A DNA stretch of 64,000 nt from Actinomyces sp. oral taxon 414. GTDB taxonomy: Bacteria > Actinomycetota > Actinomycetes > Actinomycetales > Actinomycetaceae. The DNA lies in the NCBI RefSeq assembly GCF_001278845.1, contig NZ_CP012590.1, forward strand, positions 372,001 to 436,000, given 5' to 3'. Position 1 is the stretch's first letter, and every line of letters begins with the position of its first letter. The position numbers and the translations under genes are program-made. Below the pieces are notes generated by a model. The model ran no database searches and was not told where the DNA came from. It worked only from the letters and a program-made list of their open reading frames with translations. Positions 36,882 to 46,494 of this stretch are shown here, one piece after another.

Positions 36882-37816
36882 GCGCCGTCGAGCCCGGACC
36901 CGTCGTCCGGCCCGGACCCGTCGTCGAGCCCGGCCCCGTCGTCGACTGGTACCGGCGCCACGCCCGGGACCTGCCCTGGCGCCGGCCGGGCACCGGCCCC
37001 TACGCCGTCCTGGTGTGCGAGGTCATGAGCCAGCAGACCCCGGTGGCCCGCGTGGAGCCGGTCTGGCGGGAGTGGATGCGCCGCTGGCCCGATCCCGCGG
37101 CGCTGGCCGCCGCGCCGACGGCGCAGGTGCTACGCGTGTGGGGGCGCCTGGGCTATCCGCGCCGGGCACTGCGGCTGATCGAGGCGGCCTGCGCGGTCGT
37201 GGCCAAGCACGGCGGGGCGCTGCCCGAGGGGTACGAGGAGCTGCTCGCCCTGCCGGGGGTGGGGCCGTACACGGCCGGCGCGGTCCTCGCCTTCGCCCAC
37301 GGGCGCCGGGCCCTGGCCTTGGACACGAATGCGCGGCGGGTGCTCGCGCGCGCGGTGGGCGGGACGGCGCTGCCGCCGCCGAGCCTGGGCCGGGCGGAGC
37401 GGGAGCGGGCCGAGGCCCTGCTTCCGCCCGACGACGCCGGGGCCGCTCAGTGGTCGGCGGCCGTTATGGAGCTGGGGGCGCTGGTGTGCACGGCGAGGGA
37501 TCCGCGGTGCGGGGAGTGCCCGTGGCGGGGTCGCTGCGCCTGGGTGGCGGCGGGCCGCCCCCCGGATGAGCACGCCGCCCGACGCCGTCGGCAGGCCTGG
37601 CGCGGCACCGACCGGCAGGCGCGGGGGCTCGTCATGGCGCGGTTGCGCGGGGTCGGGCCCGGGGAGCGCGTGAGCTGGGAGGAGCTGCGCGCGGCCGTGA
37701 CCGGCGGGGCCGGCGGGCGGGCGGATCCGCGCCGACCGGAGCGGATCCTGGCCGGTCTGCTCGCCGACGGACTGGTGGCGACCGACGACGACGGCGCCAC
37801 CTACCGCCTGCCCTGA
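36878..37816 (+). CDS. mutY: A/G-specific adenine glycosylase
   Basis: 312 residues from GTG at 36878 (GTGA overlap with argA). The N-terminus has three short PGPVV repeats. The HhH-GPD core is complete: catalytic Glu48 in CEVMSQQT, hairpin LPGVGPYTAG (125-134), catalytic Asp149 in ALDTNARRV and the iron-sulfur loop C204-x6-C211-x2-C214-x5-C220. The C-terminal 90 residues are short compared with the NUDIX-like 8-oxoG domain of E. coli MutY, as in other actinobacteria. It removes adenine mispaired with 8-oxoguanine. Confidence 0.95.
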   Translation: MSAVEPGPVVRPGPVVEPGPVVDWYRRHARDLPWRRPGTGPYAVLVCEVMSQQTPVARVEPVWREWMRRWPDPAALAAAPTAQVLRVWGRLGYPRRALRLIEAACAVVAKHGGALPEGYEELLALPGVGPYTAGAVLAFAHGRRALALDTNARRVLARAVGGTALPPPSLGRAERERAEALLPPDDAGAAQWSAAVMELGALVCTARDPRCGECPWRGRCAWVAAGRPPDEHAARRRRQAWRGTDRQARGLVMARLRGVGPGERVSWEELRAAVTGGAGGRADPRRPERILAGLLADGLVATDDDGATYRLP

Positions 37817-37960
37817 ACCGGCGGGCGGGAGGCGCCGGCGGTCGGCATCACCGAGGCCTGCCCGACTCGACCGGCGGCGGGGCGGTGCCGCCGGTTCCGG
37901 TGCGTCCGGGAAACCCGTTCCGCGTCCGGCTCGGTGCTCCGGGTGAGTGCCCCGACCCCC

Positions 37961-38337
37961 TGGGTGCTCCCTAACGATGCCCGTCGCGGCCGGAGACGGC
38001 ATGGGCATCTTGTCTCAATGCACCTACAGGTGCGTGGTGCTCCCTGACGCCAGTGAGATCATGTATCTGCCAGCAATCATGCTGTCTCAATGCACCTACA
38101 GGTGCGTGGTGCTCCCTGACAAATATCCGGAGCTCTTGATGCCGGAGCCATCAGTCTCAATGCACCTACAGGTGCGTGGTGCTCCCTGACCCGCGCGAGC
38201 GCGGCCGACGACGCCAAGAAGGCGGAGGTCTCAATGCACCTACAGGTGCGTGGTGCTCCCTGACGATCTCCTCGGACGGAGCTGTGGAGCTGCCCCAGCA
38301 GTCTCAATGCACCTACAGGTGCGTGGTGCTCCCTGAC
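37961..38337 (-). CRISPR. CRISPR array: five identical 37-nt repeats plus one decayed repeat
   Basis: Exact repeats lie at 38012-38048, 38084-38120, 38154-38190, 38228-38264 and 38301-38337. They start GTCTCAATG, contain the palindrome GCACCT-AC-AGGTGC and end GGTGCTCCCTGAC. Spacers are 35, 33, 37 and 36 nt. A degenerate repeat end (GGGTGCTCCCTAAC, to 37975) lies exactly one 36-nt spacer upstream of the first repeat. Decay at this side, and a minus-strand repeat 3' end reading ATTGAGAC (compare the common ATTGAAAC crRNA handle), indicate transcription on the minus strand with the leader near 38340-38500. No cas gene is in the window. The subtype is not assigned. Confidence 0.97.
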
Positions 38338-39285
38338 CCCTGCCTCCGAGAGCGGCGGTATGACGCCACTTCGAGGGCCCGGAGCGCCACCGGCCCCGGG
38401 AGCACCCCTCCGGACCGGCCAGCACCGGGCTCAGACTAGCACATAGTGGCGCAATCACGCCAAGCGCCACCGACGGCCCTCAGAGCCCTCCGCGCGCCAA
38501 CTTCTGACGAGGTTATGCGGAAAAGTCGGTGTCGGAGCACCATCTTGCAAACATGTAACATGACACCCTGTTCACTATACTGCCCCACCAGCCACAACAG
38601 CACCTCCAGCACCAACCGGGCCGAACCCACCGAGACCGCCCCGCACCTCGACCGGACACGACGTGCACTCTCGCCCGACCGGGACAAGCACGGGCTCCCA
38701 ACCGGCCCGGCGGACCGGAATGAGCCCTCACATCGAATATTCTGCGCGCCGAGAAGATTGTTCTCAAAACGTCTGGACTCATTCGCGAGTAACCACCCTC
38801 CTCGCGGCGACCAAAAACCTGCGTCAGAGACCGTCTCGCCCGTCCAACAATATCCTGATGTGCGCATATCCATCGAAATACAACACGGCTCTTCTCAGGA
38901 TAATCTTGAGACGGGTCTAGGTCAAGCCTCTTGGCGTGGCATAGATCCAGTCAAGGCTTGGGAGTGCCGGGTCGTCTACTGCGACACACCCCATTACTAC
39001 GTCACTAGCGAGCCTTCTCGCTAGGTGTCGTGGTCCGTGGGCCCGGGTCAGCGCGGTGACAGGGTGGGAAACCGCACCGCACCCGGGGGCGTCGTCTGAC
39101 GATCCGCCCGCGCCCACCCCGACGGGGGTGGGAGGCGGGAGCGGGCCCCGCATTCACCGCCGTCGACCTCCTGCGCCGTGTCAGCCAGGTCCGGCTCGGC
39201 GCCGGCCTCCGCGAGCGCGCCCTTGAGGCGCCTGTGCGGCGGGGCGCGGCGGGGCCCGGGCCGGGACGCCGGTAAAGTCGGCGAC
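38338..39285. other. Gene-poor stretch beside the CRISPR array
   Basis: About 950 bp without a convincing gene. The first 150 bp may be the CRISPR leader for minus-strand transcription. From about 38500 to 39030 the DNA is clearly less GC-rich than the rest of the window; open frames exist on both strands (38446-39024 plus, 38436-38873 minus) but have no ribosome site, no recognisable domain and low-complexity composition. A perfect 8-bp hairpin CTAGCGAG-CCTT-CTCGCTAG is at 39005-39024 and another, CCCACCCC-GACG-GGGGTGGG, at 39113-39132. A TAAAGT hexamer at 39273-39278 precedes the next gene. Confidence 0.6.
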
Positions 39286-40755
39286 ATGGCAGGACGCAAC
39301 CCGAAGGACGACGACGCGCATCGTGCCGCGCGCGCCCGACAGTCCCGCCCCACGGGGGCCGGCAGGCCCTCGGCGCGCGCCCGTCGCGGCGCGGTCTCGG
39401 GGCGGGGGCGCCAGGGGCGTCCGAGCGCCGACGGTGGAGCCTCCGCTCCGCACGGCGGCGCGACCCGTCAGAGCAGACCCCGCCAGGACGCACGGCCGCC
39501 TCATCGCGATGGCTCGGGGCGTCCCGCGGGACAGCGCGGAGCCTCGACCGCTGCTCGCGGCGCGGGCCCGCGCGGCGGCGCTTCCCGCGGCAGCGCCCCC
39601 CGCGATGCCGGGTTGCGCAGTGGTTCGCGCGGTGGCTCCGCCCGCAGCAATACGTCACCGCGCGGGTTCGCCGCGCCTGGACGCGGTTCGACCCCGCGTG
39701 GTTCGACTCACCGCGGCGGCTCCGCCAAAGGCGCGGGCTCGCGCGGCAACGCCCCCCGTAGCGCGGGCTCGCGCGGTGGCTCCGCCCGCAGCAGCACGTC
39801 ACCGCGCGGGTTCGCCGCGCCTGGACGCGGTTCGACCCCGCGTGGTTCGACTCACCGCGGCGGCTCCGCCAAAGGCGCGGGTTCGCGCGGCAACGCCCCC
39901 CGCACGGGCTCCGCCTCCCGTACGGGCGTCTTCACCAGCGGGAGCGCCCTCAAGGCCGCCGCCTGGCCCGACGCGTCCTCCCGTGGCGCATCCCGCCGAG
40001 ACGGTCCCTCCCGCGGCGCGCGCAGCCGGGACCGCAGTCAGGACCGGGGCCGCGGCCGGGGCCGGCCCCCCCGCCCCGCGCCCAAGCCCCGCTACTGGCT
40101 GCGGCGCCTGTCCGTCCTCCTGATCCTGATCGGCCTCCTGGCCGCCGTCGGCTACGGGATCCTCACCGCCGCCGCCTGGACCCGCGCCACCATCCGCCAG
40201 CAGGACGAGCAGGCGGCCGCCGACTCGGTCGTCACCGTCTACCCGGACCCCGTCGCCTGCCCCCGGTCCTCCCTCGACGTCGCCATTAACGTCCCCGCCG
40301 AGACCACCGTCGGCGCGGGCCTGACCATCGGGGCGACCGTGACCAACACGGGCTCCGAGGCCTGCCTGCTCGACGTCGGCGGCGCCAGCCTCGGCGCGGT
40401 CATCGCCTCCGGCACCGACACGGTGTGGACCTCGACGACCTGCCCGGCCGAGCCCACGAGCCGCATGCTCCTCATTAACGCCGGGGACTCCGCCGCCGTC
40501 ACCCTGACGTGGGACGGGCGCCGCACCTCCCCGGACTGCGCCCCGACCCCGACCCCGACGGCCTCGGCATCGCCGACGCCGTCGGCCACCACCGACCCCT
40601 CGGCCGATCCCAGCGCCGACCCGTCCGCGCAGGCCACCCCGAGTCCCACGCCCAGCCCCGTGGACGTGCGCGTCGCGGGCGCGGGCACCTACCAGCTGCA
40701 CCTCCAACTCGCCGGGGAGGACCTGACGGGCGATCAGGTCTTCGTCATCGGGTAG
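39286..40755 (+). CDS. Membrane protein with Arg/Gly/Ser-rich repeat tail and exported domain
   Basis: 489 residues from ATG at 39286, with no ribosome site but a TAAAGT hexamer seven bases before it, suggesting a leaderless start. Residues 1-265 are extremely Arg/Gly/Ser/Pro-rich and include two near-identical 48-residue units (RGFAAPGRGSTPRGSTHRGG is shared). One membrane helix lies at about 272-292 (LSVLLILIGLLAAVGYGIL). The outside part (295-489) is a beta-rich domain with paired Cys (VACPRSSLDVAI, EACLLDVGG, TTCPAEPT, SPDCAP) interrupted by a Thr/Pro/Ser/Asp linker. The strongly basic cytoplasmic tail could bind nucleic acid or acidic membrane lipid. No function is recognised. Confidence 0.8.
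   Translation: MAGRNPKDDDAHRAARARQSRPTGAGRPSARARRGAVSGRGRQGRPSADGGASAPHGGATRQSRPRQDARPPHRDGSGRPAGQRGASTAARGAGPRGGASRGSAPRDAGLRSGSRGGSARSNTSPRGFAAPGRGSTPRGSTHRGGSAKGAGSRGNAPRSAGSRGGSARSSTSPRGFAAPGRGSTPRGSTHRGGSAKGAGSRGNAPRTGSASRTGVFTSGSALKAAAWPDASSRGASRRDGPSRGARSRDRSQDRGRGRGRPPRPAPKPRYWLRRLSVLLILIGLLAAVGYGILTAAAWTRATIRQQDEQAAADSVVTVYPDPVACPRSSLDVAINVPAETTVGAGLTIGATVTNTGSEACLLDVGGASLGAVIASGTDTVWTSTTCPAEPTSRMLLINAGDSAAVTLTWDGRRTSPDCAPTPTPTASASPTPSATTDPSADPSADPSAQATPSPTPSPVDVRVAGAGTYQLHLQLAGEDLTGDQVFVIG
39627..39902 (+). repeat. Two tandem 144-bp repeats within a coding region
   Basis: Copy 1 (39627-39770) and copy 2 (39771 to about 39902) differ at only a few bases, and the 144-bp period is a multiple of three, so copy number can change without a frameshift. 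Each contains CGGTTCGACCCCGCGTGG and GGTTCGACTCACCGCGG sub-repeats. Confidence 0.9.
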
Positions 40756-40803
40756 CGGCCGCGCCGCCGCCCTGGGACGTCGCCCGTCGCCGCCCGCGCC
40801 GGT

Positions 40804-40822
40804 CGCCCCGCCTCGCGGGGCG
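40804..40822. terminator. Bidirectional hairpin between convergent genes
   Basis: CGCCCCGC pairs with GCGGGGCG around a CTC loop, two bases from the disA stop and about 48 bp after the stop of the plus-strand gene. The position suits a shared terminator. Confidence 0.55.
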
Positions 40823-40824
40823 CT

Positions 40825-41895
40825 TCAGGAGTAGCGGTCGACGATCGAGACCTCGGCCAGGCGCGACAGCCCGTCGCGCAGAGTGCGGGCGCCACCGGCC
40901 CCCACGCCGTCGAGTGCCTGGAGCTCCTCGACCGTCGCCCCCAGGATCTGCTGGAGGGAGCCCCAGTGGGCCACGACGGTGCGCGCGGTCACCAGCGATA
41001 GGCGCGGGATCTTGGCCAGGATGCGCAGGCCCCGCGGCGACAGCCCCGCATCGAGCTCCTGCCCGTCGACGCCGCCCAGCCCCATGGACCGGGCCACCAT
41101 CGCCAGATCCAGCAGGGCGGGGGAGCCCACCCATTTCAGGCGCTCGTCAACGGCGTCGATGTCCAGGCCGTCCGGGAGGTAGTCGGCGAGCAGGAAGTCC
41201 CGCTCCGCCAGGACGCCGCGGGTCAGCTCCTCGTGCTGGAGGGCGAGCAGACGCCCGTCGGTGCCCAGCTCGGTGACGTAGCCGTCGATGTCGGAGGCGA
41301 TGCGCCGCACCATTTCCAGCAGCTGGAGGACCGCGGCGACGTCCCGGACCGTCACCAGATCCTCGATCTCCAGGGCGTCCAGGCTCCCGGAGGTCCGGGC
41401 CAGGCGCGTGGTGTAGCGCTCCAAAGTGGCCAGCGCCTGGTTCGCGCGCGCCAGGATCGCCTCGCTGGGCTCCAGGACGTGGCGCCTGCCGTCGGCGTAC
41501 AGCGAGATGAGCTGCATCGACTGGCTCACCGAGATGACCGGGTGGCCGGTCTGGCGGGCCACGCGCTCGGCCGTGCGGTGGCGCATGCCGGCCTCGAAGG
41601 TCTCGATATCGGCATTGGGAAGCAGCTGGACGTTGGCGCGCCGGATGCGGTTGGCGCTGCGATCGACGACGACGGCGCCGTCCATCTTGGACAGCTCGCG
41701 CAGGTGGGCGGCGGACAGCTCGACGTCGAGGTTGAAACCCCCCGAGGATATCGCCTCAACCGTTTCATCGAAGCCGAGCACGATAATGGCGCCGGTGCGC
41801 CCGCGCAGGATCCGCTCCAGCCCATCGCGCAGAACAGTCCCCGGCGCTATGAGCGCCAGGGTGTCCCTGAGCAGACCGCCGTGCGCTTCGCTCAT
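40825..41895 (-). CDS. disA: DNA integrity scanning diadenylate cyclase
   Basis: 356 residues from ATG at 41895, with TAAGGAGGG upstream. The N-terminal DAC domain has the catalytic DGA (72-74) and RHRT (105-108) motifs. A helical linker and a C-terminal helix-hairpin-helix DNA-binding domain (RLSLVTARTVVAHWG, QALDGVGAGGARTLRDG) follow. It forms an octamer making cyclic di-AMP from two ATP and responds to branched DNA. It lies downstream of radA on the same strand (119-bp gap), the usual actinobacterial and Bacillus neighbourhood; RadA is known to modulate DisA in Bacillus. Confidence 0.97.
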   Translation of the reverse strand: MSEAHGGLLRDTLALIAPGTVLRDGLERILRGRTGAIIVLGFDETVEAISSGGFNLDVELSAAHLRELSKMDGAVVVDRSANRIRRANVQLLPNADIETFEAGMRHRTAERVARQTGHPVISVSQSMQLISLYADGRRHVLEPSEAILARANQALATLERYTTRLARTSGSLDALEIEDLVTVRDVAAVLQLLEMVRRIASDIDGYVTELGTDGRLLALQHEELTRGVLAERDFLLADYLPDGLDIDAVDERLKWVGSPALLDLAMVARSMGLGGVDGQELDAGLSPRGLRILAKIPRLSLVTARTVVAHWGSLQQILGATVEELQALDGVGAGGARTLRDGLSRLAEVSIVDRYS

Positions 41896-42014
41896 CAGCC
41901 CTCCTTATGCTGTGCGCCGCCCATGGTAATGCCAGGATCTTGATATGGGTCGTGACCTGCGCCTCTCACTTTATGAGCCGCCCGCCAGTTCGCCCGCCCG
42001 CCCGCGCACCGGGC

Positions 42015-43439
42015 TCACCCCCGCGGCAGGGCGGCGCCCAGCGCCTCCCCGACGTGGCCGACCGCCAGCACCTGCACGCCGTCGACCGGCCGCAGCTCGG
42101 CCGACCCCGCGAGCGGCACGACCGCCCGGTCGAAGCCCAGCCGGGCCGCCTCCGCCAGGCGCCGCTGGATCCCCACCGTGGCGCGCACCTCCCCGGTCAG
42201 CCCCACCTCCCCGAAGGCGACCAGGCCCGGGGGGACGGGCAGATTGCGCGCGGCGCTGGCCACCGCGATCGCCACCGCCAGGTCCGTGGCCGGCTCGACG
42301 GCGCGCGCCCCGCCGACCGTGGACACGTACACGTCCGCATTGGAGGTGTCCAGGCGCAGCCGCGCCGCGAGCACCGCCAGGCTCATGGCTACGCGCGAAT
42401 GGTCGACGCCGGAGGTGGTGCGCCGCGGCGAGGCGGCGGCGGTCGGCGCGACAAGGGTCTGCACCTCCACCGGCACGGGGCGGCGCCCCTCCAGGGTGAC
42501 GGTGGCGCAGGTGCCCGGCACCTGGGAGCGCTCCGAGGATAGGAACAGCCCGCTGGGATCCTCCAGCCCGACGATGCCGCGCTCGCCCAGGTCGAAGCAG
42601 CCGACCTCATCGGTGGGGCCGTAGCGGTTCTTCACCGCCCGCAGCAGCCGCAGGCGCGCGTGGCGGTCCCCCTCGAACTGGCAGACGACGTCGACCAGGT
42701 GCTCCAGGACGCGCGGCCCGGCGATACCGCCGTCCTTGGTGACGTGACCCACCAGCAGCACGGGGATGGCGCGCTCCTTGGCCACCGCGATGAGCGCCCC
42801 GGCCACCGCCCGCACCTGGGTGACGCCGCCGGCAGCCCCCTCGACCTGCGTCGAGGCGATCGTCTGGACGGAGTCGACCACCAGCAGCGAGGGCCCCACG
42901 GCCTCGACATGGCCCAGGAGCGCCCCCAGCTCGGTCTCCCCGGCCAGGAGCAGGCCCGGGTCGATGGCCTCGATCCGCTCGGCCCGCAACCTCACCTGGC
43001 TGACGGACTCCTCCCCGGTGACGTAGAGGACCGGCCCGTCGCCGCGCTCGCGGCAGACGGCGGCGGCCTTGGCGGCGACGTCGAGCAGGAGGGTGGACTT
43101 GCCCACGCCCGGCTCCCCGGCCAGCAGCACGACGGCGCCCGGGACGATCCCGCCGCCCAGCACCCGGTCGAGCTCGCCCACGCCGGTGGGGCGGGCCCGG
43201 GCCCTCTCGGCGCTGACCTCGCCGATGGGCCGGGCGGGCTCAGCCGGGCGCACCGCCGCGGTGCGGGCCGGGGCGGCGCCGGCGGCCGGGGCCCCGGCGC
43301 CGCCGGCGGCTTCGACGAACTCCTCCAGGGTCCCCCACTCGCGGCACTCGCGGCACTGCCCCAGCCATTTAGGGCTGGTCCAGCCGCACTCGGTGCAGAC
43401 GTAGGAACTGCGCGGCCTGGCGGTCTTCGTGGCGGGCAT
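42015..43439 (-). CDS. radA: DNA repair protein RadA (Sms)
   Basis: 474 residues from ATG at 43439. The N-terminal C4 zinc finger uses C15, C18, C29 and C32. A RecA-like ATPase follows, with Walker [10 protein letters not shown] (108-116), Walker [10 protein letters not shown] and the RadA-specific [11 protein letters not shown]-terminal Lon-like domain ([21 protein letters not shown]) completes it. It drives branch migration in recombination. There is no ribosome site, but TAGCCT ends six bases before the ATG (43446-43451), consistent with a leaderless mRNA. Confidence 0.97.
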   Translation of the reverse strand: MPATKTARPRSSYVCTECGWTSPKWLGQCRECREWGTLEEFVEAAGGAGAPAAGAAPARTAAVRPAEPARPIGEVSAERARARPTGVGELDRVLGGGIVPGAVVLLAGEPGVGKSTLLLDVAAKAAAVCRERGDGPVLYVTGEESVSQVRLRAERIEAIDPGLLLAGETELGALLGHVEAVGPSLLVVDSVQTIASTQVEGAAGGVTQVRAVAGALIAVAKERAIPVLLVGHVTKDGGIAGPRVLEHLVDVVCQFEGDRHARLRLLRAVKNRYGPTDEVGCFDLGERGIVGLEDPSGLFLSSERSQVPGTCATVTLEGRRPVPVEVQTLVAPTAAASPRRTTSGVDHSRVAMSLAVLAARLRLDTSNADVYVSTVGGARAVEPATDLAVAIAVASAARNLPVPPGLVAFGEVGLTGEVRATVGIQRRLAEAARLGFDRAVVPLAGSAELRPVDGVQVLAVGHVGEALGAALPRG

Positions 43440-43512
43440 GGCGGCAGGCTACCGAAGACCCCCGACACGAACCCGGCCCCGCCGGCCCCGTCGTCCCCGC
43501 CGGCGGGGAGGA

Positions 43513-44193
43513 TCAGGAGGGGGCGCCGTAGCCGTAGCCGGTGGCGGGCGGGGTCGTGCCGTAGCTCCCGTAGTCCGAGGGCGCGTTCGCCCCGGGCCGG
43601 TAGGCTCCGGGCTGAGAGTCCTGCGGGTGGGCGCCGGCCTGCTGGTAGTCGGCCTGCTGGTAGTCGGCCTGCTGGTAGGCCGGCTGGGCCGCGCCGGGCT
43701 GCGGGTAGCCGTAGGGGACGGGCGCGCCGCCACCTGGCGGGTAGGCGTCGGGCCGGTGGGCTCCGGGCTGAGCGCCCGGTTGGTGCGCCCCCGGCTGGTA
43801 CACGCCCGGCTGGGAGTAGCCGTACGCGGCCTGCTGCGCGCCCGCGGCCGCCTGCGCCTGGACGGGGACTACTGGCGCCTGGACGGGAGCCTCCTGGGCC
43901 CGGCCCGCCGCCTGTTCCTGCCCCTGCGCGCCCGCGGCGAGCATCCAGCGCTTGGACTCGGGCACGAGGTTCGGGAAGCGCGCGACCAGGAAGGAGTCGA
44001 TGGCGTTGCTGGCCGCGATCAGGACGATGATCGGCAGGGCCAGAAGGAACACCGGGATGCGCACGGAGTGGGTGGTGTGGTTGGAGATCCAGAGGTAGAT
44101 GCCGATGGTTCCGGGCAGCCCGAGGATGACGGAGATGACTATGAAGAGCCAGTAGATCTTGGAGTGGACGGTCTGTGTCTTCGTGGGCGCCAT
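43513..44193 (-). CDS. Small membrane protein with Gln/Tyr/Pro/Gly-rich tail
   Basis: 226 residues from ATG at 44193 with GAGGACC upstream. Two membrane helices (about 14-36 and 47-67) are followed by a 130-residue tail with short repeats: [15 protein letters not shown] and three consecutive ADYQQ/AYQQ units. The composition resembles cytoplasmic scaffold tails of actinobacterial cell-pole or division proteins, but no domain is recognised. It lies between radA and tkt in the same direction. The tail-encoding DNA contains perfect 15-bp tandem repeats (CTGCTGGTAGTCGGC near 43631-43676). Confidence 0.75.
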   Translation of the reverse strand: MAPTKTQTVHSKIYWLFIVISVILGLPGTIGIYLWISNHTTHSVRIPVFLLALPIIVLIAASNAIDSFLVARFPNLVPESKRWMLAAGAQGQEQAAGRAQEAPVQAPVVPVQAQAAAGAQQAAYGYSQPGVYQPGAHQPGAQPGAHRPDAYPPGGGAPVPYGYPQPGAAQPAYQQADYQQADYQQAGAHPQDSQPGAYRPGANAPSDYGSYGTTPPATGYGYGAPS

Positions 44194-44317
44194 GAAGAGG
44201 GGTCCTCGCAAGGGTCGGCGGGCAGGGCTGGGTACCAGCATCCGTCCGACGACCCGCCCATGGCAAATCGCGTCCATGGGGACTCATCCCATGCCGGGCC
44301 CCGCGCCGACGTCTGCT

Positions 44318-44375
44318 GCGCCCCTTCGCCCTCCGCTGTACGGGAGAAGAAGCACAGCGGAGGGCGAAGGGGCGC
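44318..44375. terminator. Perfect 22-bp inverted repeat downstream of transketolase
   Basis: 44318-44339 (GCGCCCCTTCGCCCTCCGCT plus GT) and 44354-44375 are exact reverse complements with a 14-nt loop, 22 bp after the tkt stop. There is no T-run. It may be a terminator or mRNA 3'-end stabiliser; the length is unusual for a simple terminator. Confidence 0.65.
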
Positions 44376-44397
44376 GGGCCGCCTCGCGGTCCCGCCC

Positions 44398-46494
44398 TCA
44401 GGCCCGGGCCCGCTCCAGGGCCCGGCGGACGACGTCGGCCACGTGCTCGCCGGTGAAGCCGTACTCGGCGAACAGGCGCGTGCCCGGGGCGGAGGCGCCG
44501 AAGTGGTCGATGGACACGATCTCGCCCCACGCCCCGACGATCTCGCGCCAGCCCATGGCGATGCCCGCCTCCACGGAGACGGTGACGGCCACCTCGGGCA
44601 GGACGCGGGCTCGGTAGTCCTCGTCCTGCTCGGCGAACCACTCCAGGCAGGGGGCGGAGACCACGCGGGTGGGCGTGCCCGAGGCCTGGAGGAGGTCGCG
44701 GGCCGCCGCGGCCACGCCGACCTCGCTGCCGGTGGCGATGAGGACCACCTCCGGGGCGGCGGGCCCGCCGTCGGCATCGGCGGCCTCGATGAGGACGTAG
44801 GCGCCGCGGGGCACCCCGGCGGCCGCGGTCCGGGCGTCGGCCAGGACGGGCAGGTTCTGGCGGGACAGGACCAGGCCGGCCGGGTGGCGGCGGCGCTGGA
44901 GGATGACCCGCCAGGCGGCGGCGGTCTCGTTGGCGTCGCCGGGGCGCACGACGTCGAGCCCCGGGATGGCGCGCAGCGAGGCCAGGTGTTCGATCGGCTG
45001 GTGGGTGGGCCCGTCCTCGCCGACCCCGATGGAGTCGTGCGTCCACACGAAGACCGGGTCGATGCCCATGAGGGCGGCCAGGCGCACGGGCGGGCGCATG
45101 TAGTCGGAGAAGACCATGAAGGTCCCGCCGTAGGGGCGGGTCAGGCCGTCCAGGGCGATGCCGTTGAGGATGCCGCCCATGGCGTGCTCGCGCACCCCGA
45201 AGTGCAGGGTGCGCCCGTAGGGGCCGTCGCCCTCCTTGTGGGCCAGGGAGGCGGGCAGGAAGGAGGGGGCGCCGGCCATGGTCGTGTTGTTGGAGCCGGC
45301 CAGGTCCGCCGATCCGCCCCACAGCTCGGGCACGACGTCGGCCAGGGCGGACAGGGTCCTGCCGGAGGCGGCCCGGGTGGCCAGGGACTGGCCGACCTCC
45401 CAGGAGGGCAGGGCCCCGTCCAGGCCCTCGGGGAGGCGCCCGTCGCGCAGGCGCTCCAGGAGGGCGGCGCGGTCGGGCTCGGCGGCCCGCCAGGCCTCGA
45501 AGCGGGCGTCCCAGTCGGCCCGGGCGGCGGCGGCGCGCCGGGCGGCGTGGGCGCGGGTGCGGTCCAGGACGTCGTCGGGGGCGTAGAAGTCCTGCGCGGG
45601 GTCCAGGCCCAGGGCCTCCTTGAGCCCGGCGACCTCCTGCGCGCCGAGCTTGGCGCCGTGGCTGGAGGCCTGGCCCTGCTTGGTGGGGGCCGGCCAGGCG
45701 ATCACGGTGTGCAGGCGGATGAGGGAGGGGCGGGCCGTCTCGGCGCGGGCGGCGGCCAGGGCGGCGCGCAGGGCGGCGTAGTCCTCCGCGTAGCAGGCCC
45801 CGCCGCCGGTCCAGTCCACGTCCAGGACCTGCCAGCCGTAGGCGGCGAAGCGGGCGGAGGGGTCCTCGGTGAAGGCCAGGTCGGTGCTGCCCTCGATGGT
45901 GATGTCGTTGTCGTCGTAGATGGCGATGAGGTTGCCCAGCTCCTGGGCCCCGGCCAGGGAGGCGGCCTCGGAGGTTACGCCCTCCTGCAGGCAGCCGTCG
46001 CCCATGATCGTGTAGACGTAGTGGTCGAAAACGGAGTCCCCGGCCGGGGCGGCGGGGTCGAGCAGGCCGTGCTCGAACCTGGCGGCCATGGCCATGCCGA
46101 CGGCGTTGGTGAAGCCGGCGCCGAGCGGGCCCGTCGTGGTCTCCACGCCCGGGGTGTGCCCGAACTCCGGGTGGCCCGGGGTGCGGGCCCCCCACTGGCG
46201 CAGCTGCTCCAGGTCCGAGACCTCCAGGCCGTAGCCGGCCAGGACCAGCTGGATGTACAGCAGGAGGGAGGCGTGCCCGGAGGACAGGATGAGGCGGTCG
46301 CGCCCCAGCCAGCGGGCGTCGGCGGGGTCGTGGGTCATCTCGTACTGGTAGAGCAGGTAGGCGACGCCGGCCAGGGAGATGGCGGTCCCCGGGTGCCCGG
46401 ATCCGGCCTTCTCGACGGCGTCCGCCGCCAGAGCCTTGGAGATGTTGATGGCCCTGAGGTCTTCGGCGGTCAGTGCCTGGGAGTCGGTGCCCAT
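44398..46494 (-). CDS. tkt: Transketolase
   Basis: 698 residues from ATG at 46494, with GAAGGAG upstream; the open frame above is a shadow. Thiamine-diphosphate motifs are intact: [19 protein letters not shown] with the downstream NDI, the central [15 protein letters not shown], and TGSEVGVA with [11 protein letters not shown] in the C-terminal domain. It exchanges two-carbon units between pentose-phosphate and glycolytic sugars in the cytoplasm. Length and order are normal for the bacterial enzyme. Confidence 0.97.
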   Translation of the reverse strand: MGTDSQALTAEDLRAINISKALAADAVEKAGSGHPGTAISLAGVAYLLYQYEMTHDPADARWLGRDRLILSSGHASLLLYIQLVLAGYGLEVSDLEQLRQWGARTPGHPEFGHTPGVETTTGPLGAGFTNAVGMAMAARFEHGLLDPAAPAGDSVFDHYVYTIMGDGCLQEGVTSEAASLAGAQELGNLIAIYDDNDITIEGSTDLAFTEDPSARFAAYGWQVLDVDWTGGGACYAEDYAALRAALAAARAETARPSLIRLHTVIAWPAPTKQGQASSHGAKLGAQEVAGLKEALGLDPAQDFYAPDDVLDRTRAHAARRAAAARADWDARFEAWRAAEPDRAALLERLRDGRLPEGLDGALPSWEVGQSLATRAASGRTLSALADVVPELWGGSADLAGSNNTTMAGAPSFLPASLAHKEGDGPYGRTLHFGVREHAMGGILNGIALDGLTRPYGGTFMVFSDYMRPPVRLAALMGIDPVFVWTHDSIGVGEDGPTHQPIEHLASLRAIPGLDVVRPGDANETAAAWRVILQRRRHPAGLVLSRQNLPVLADARTAAAGVPRGAYVLIEAADADGGPAAPEVVLIATGSEVGVAAAARDLLQASGTPTRVVSAPCLEWFAEQDEDYRARVLPEVAVTVSVEAGIAMGWREIVGAWGEIVSIDHFGASAPGTRLFAEYGFTGEHVADVVRRALERARA

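Noticed and set aside
38012..38337. Assigning a CRISPR subtype from the repeat alone
   Set aside because: The 37-nt length, internal 6-bp palindrome and ATTGAGAC end fit several type I and III systems; without cas genes the call would be a guess.
38446..39024. Possible 192-residue protein in the region after the CRISPR array
   Set aside because: No ribosome site, no homologous motif, and an equally long frame runs on the other strand. Kept only as part of a gene-poor stretch.
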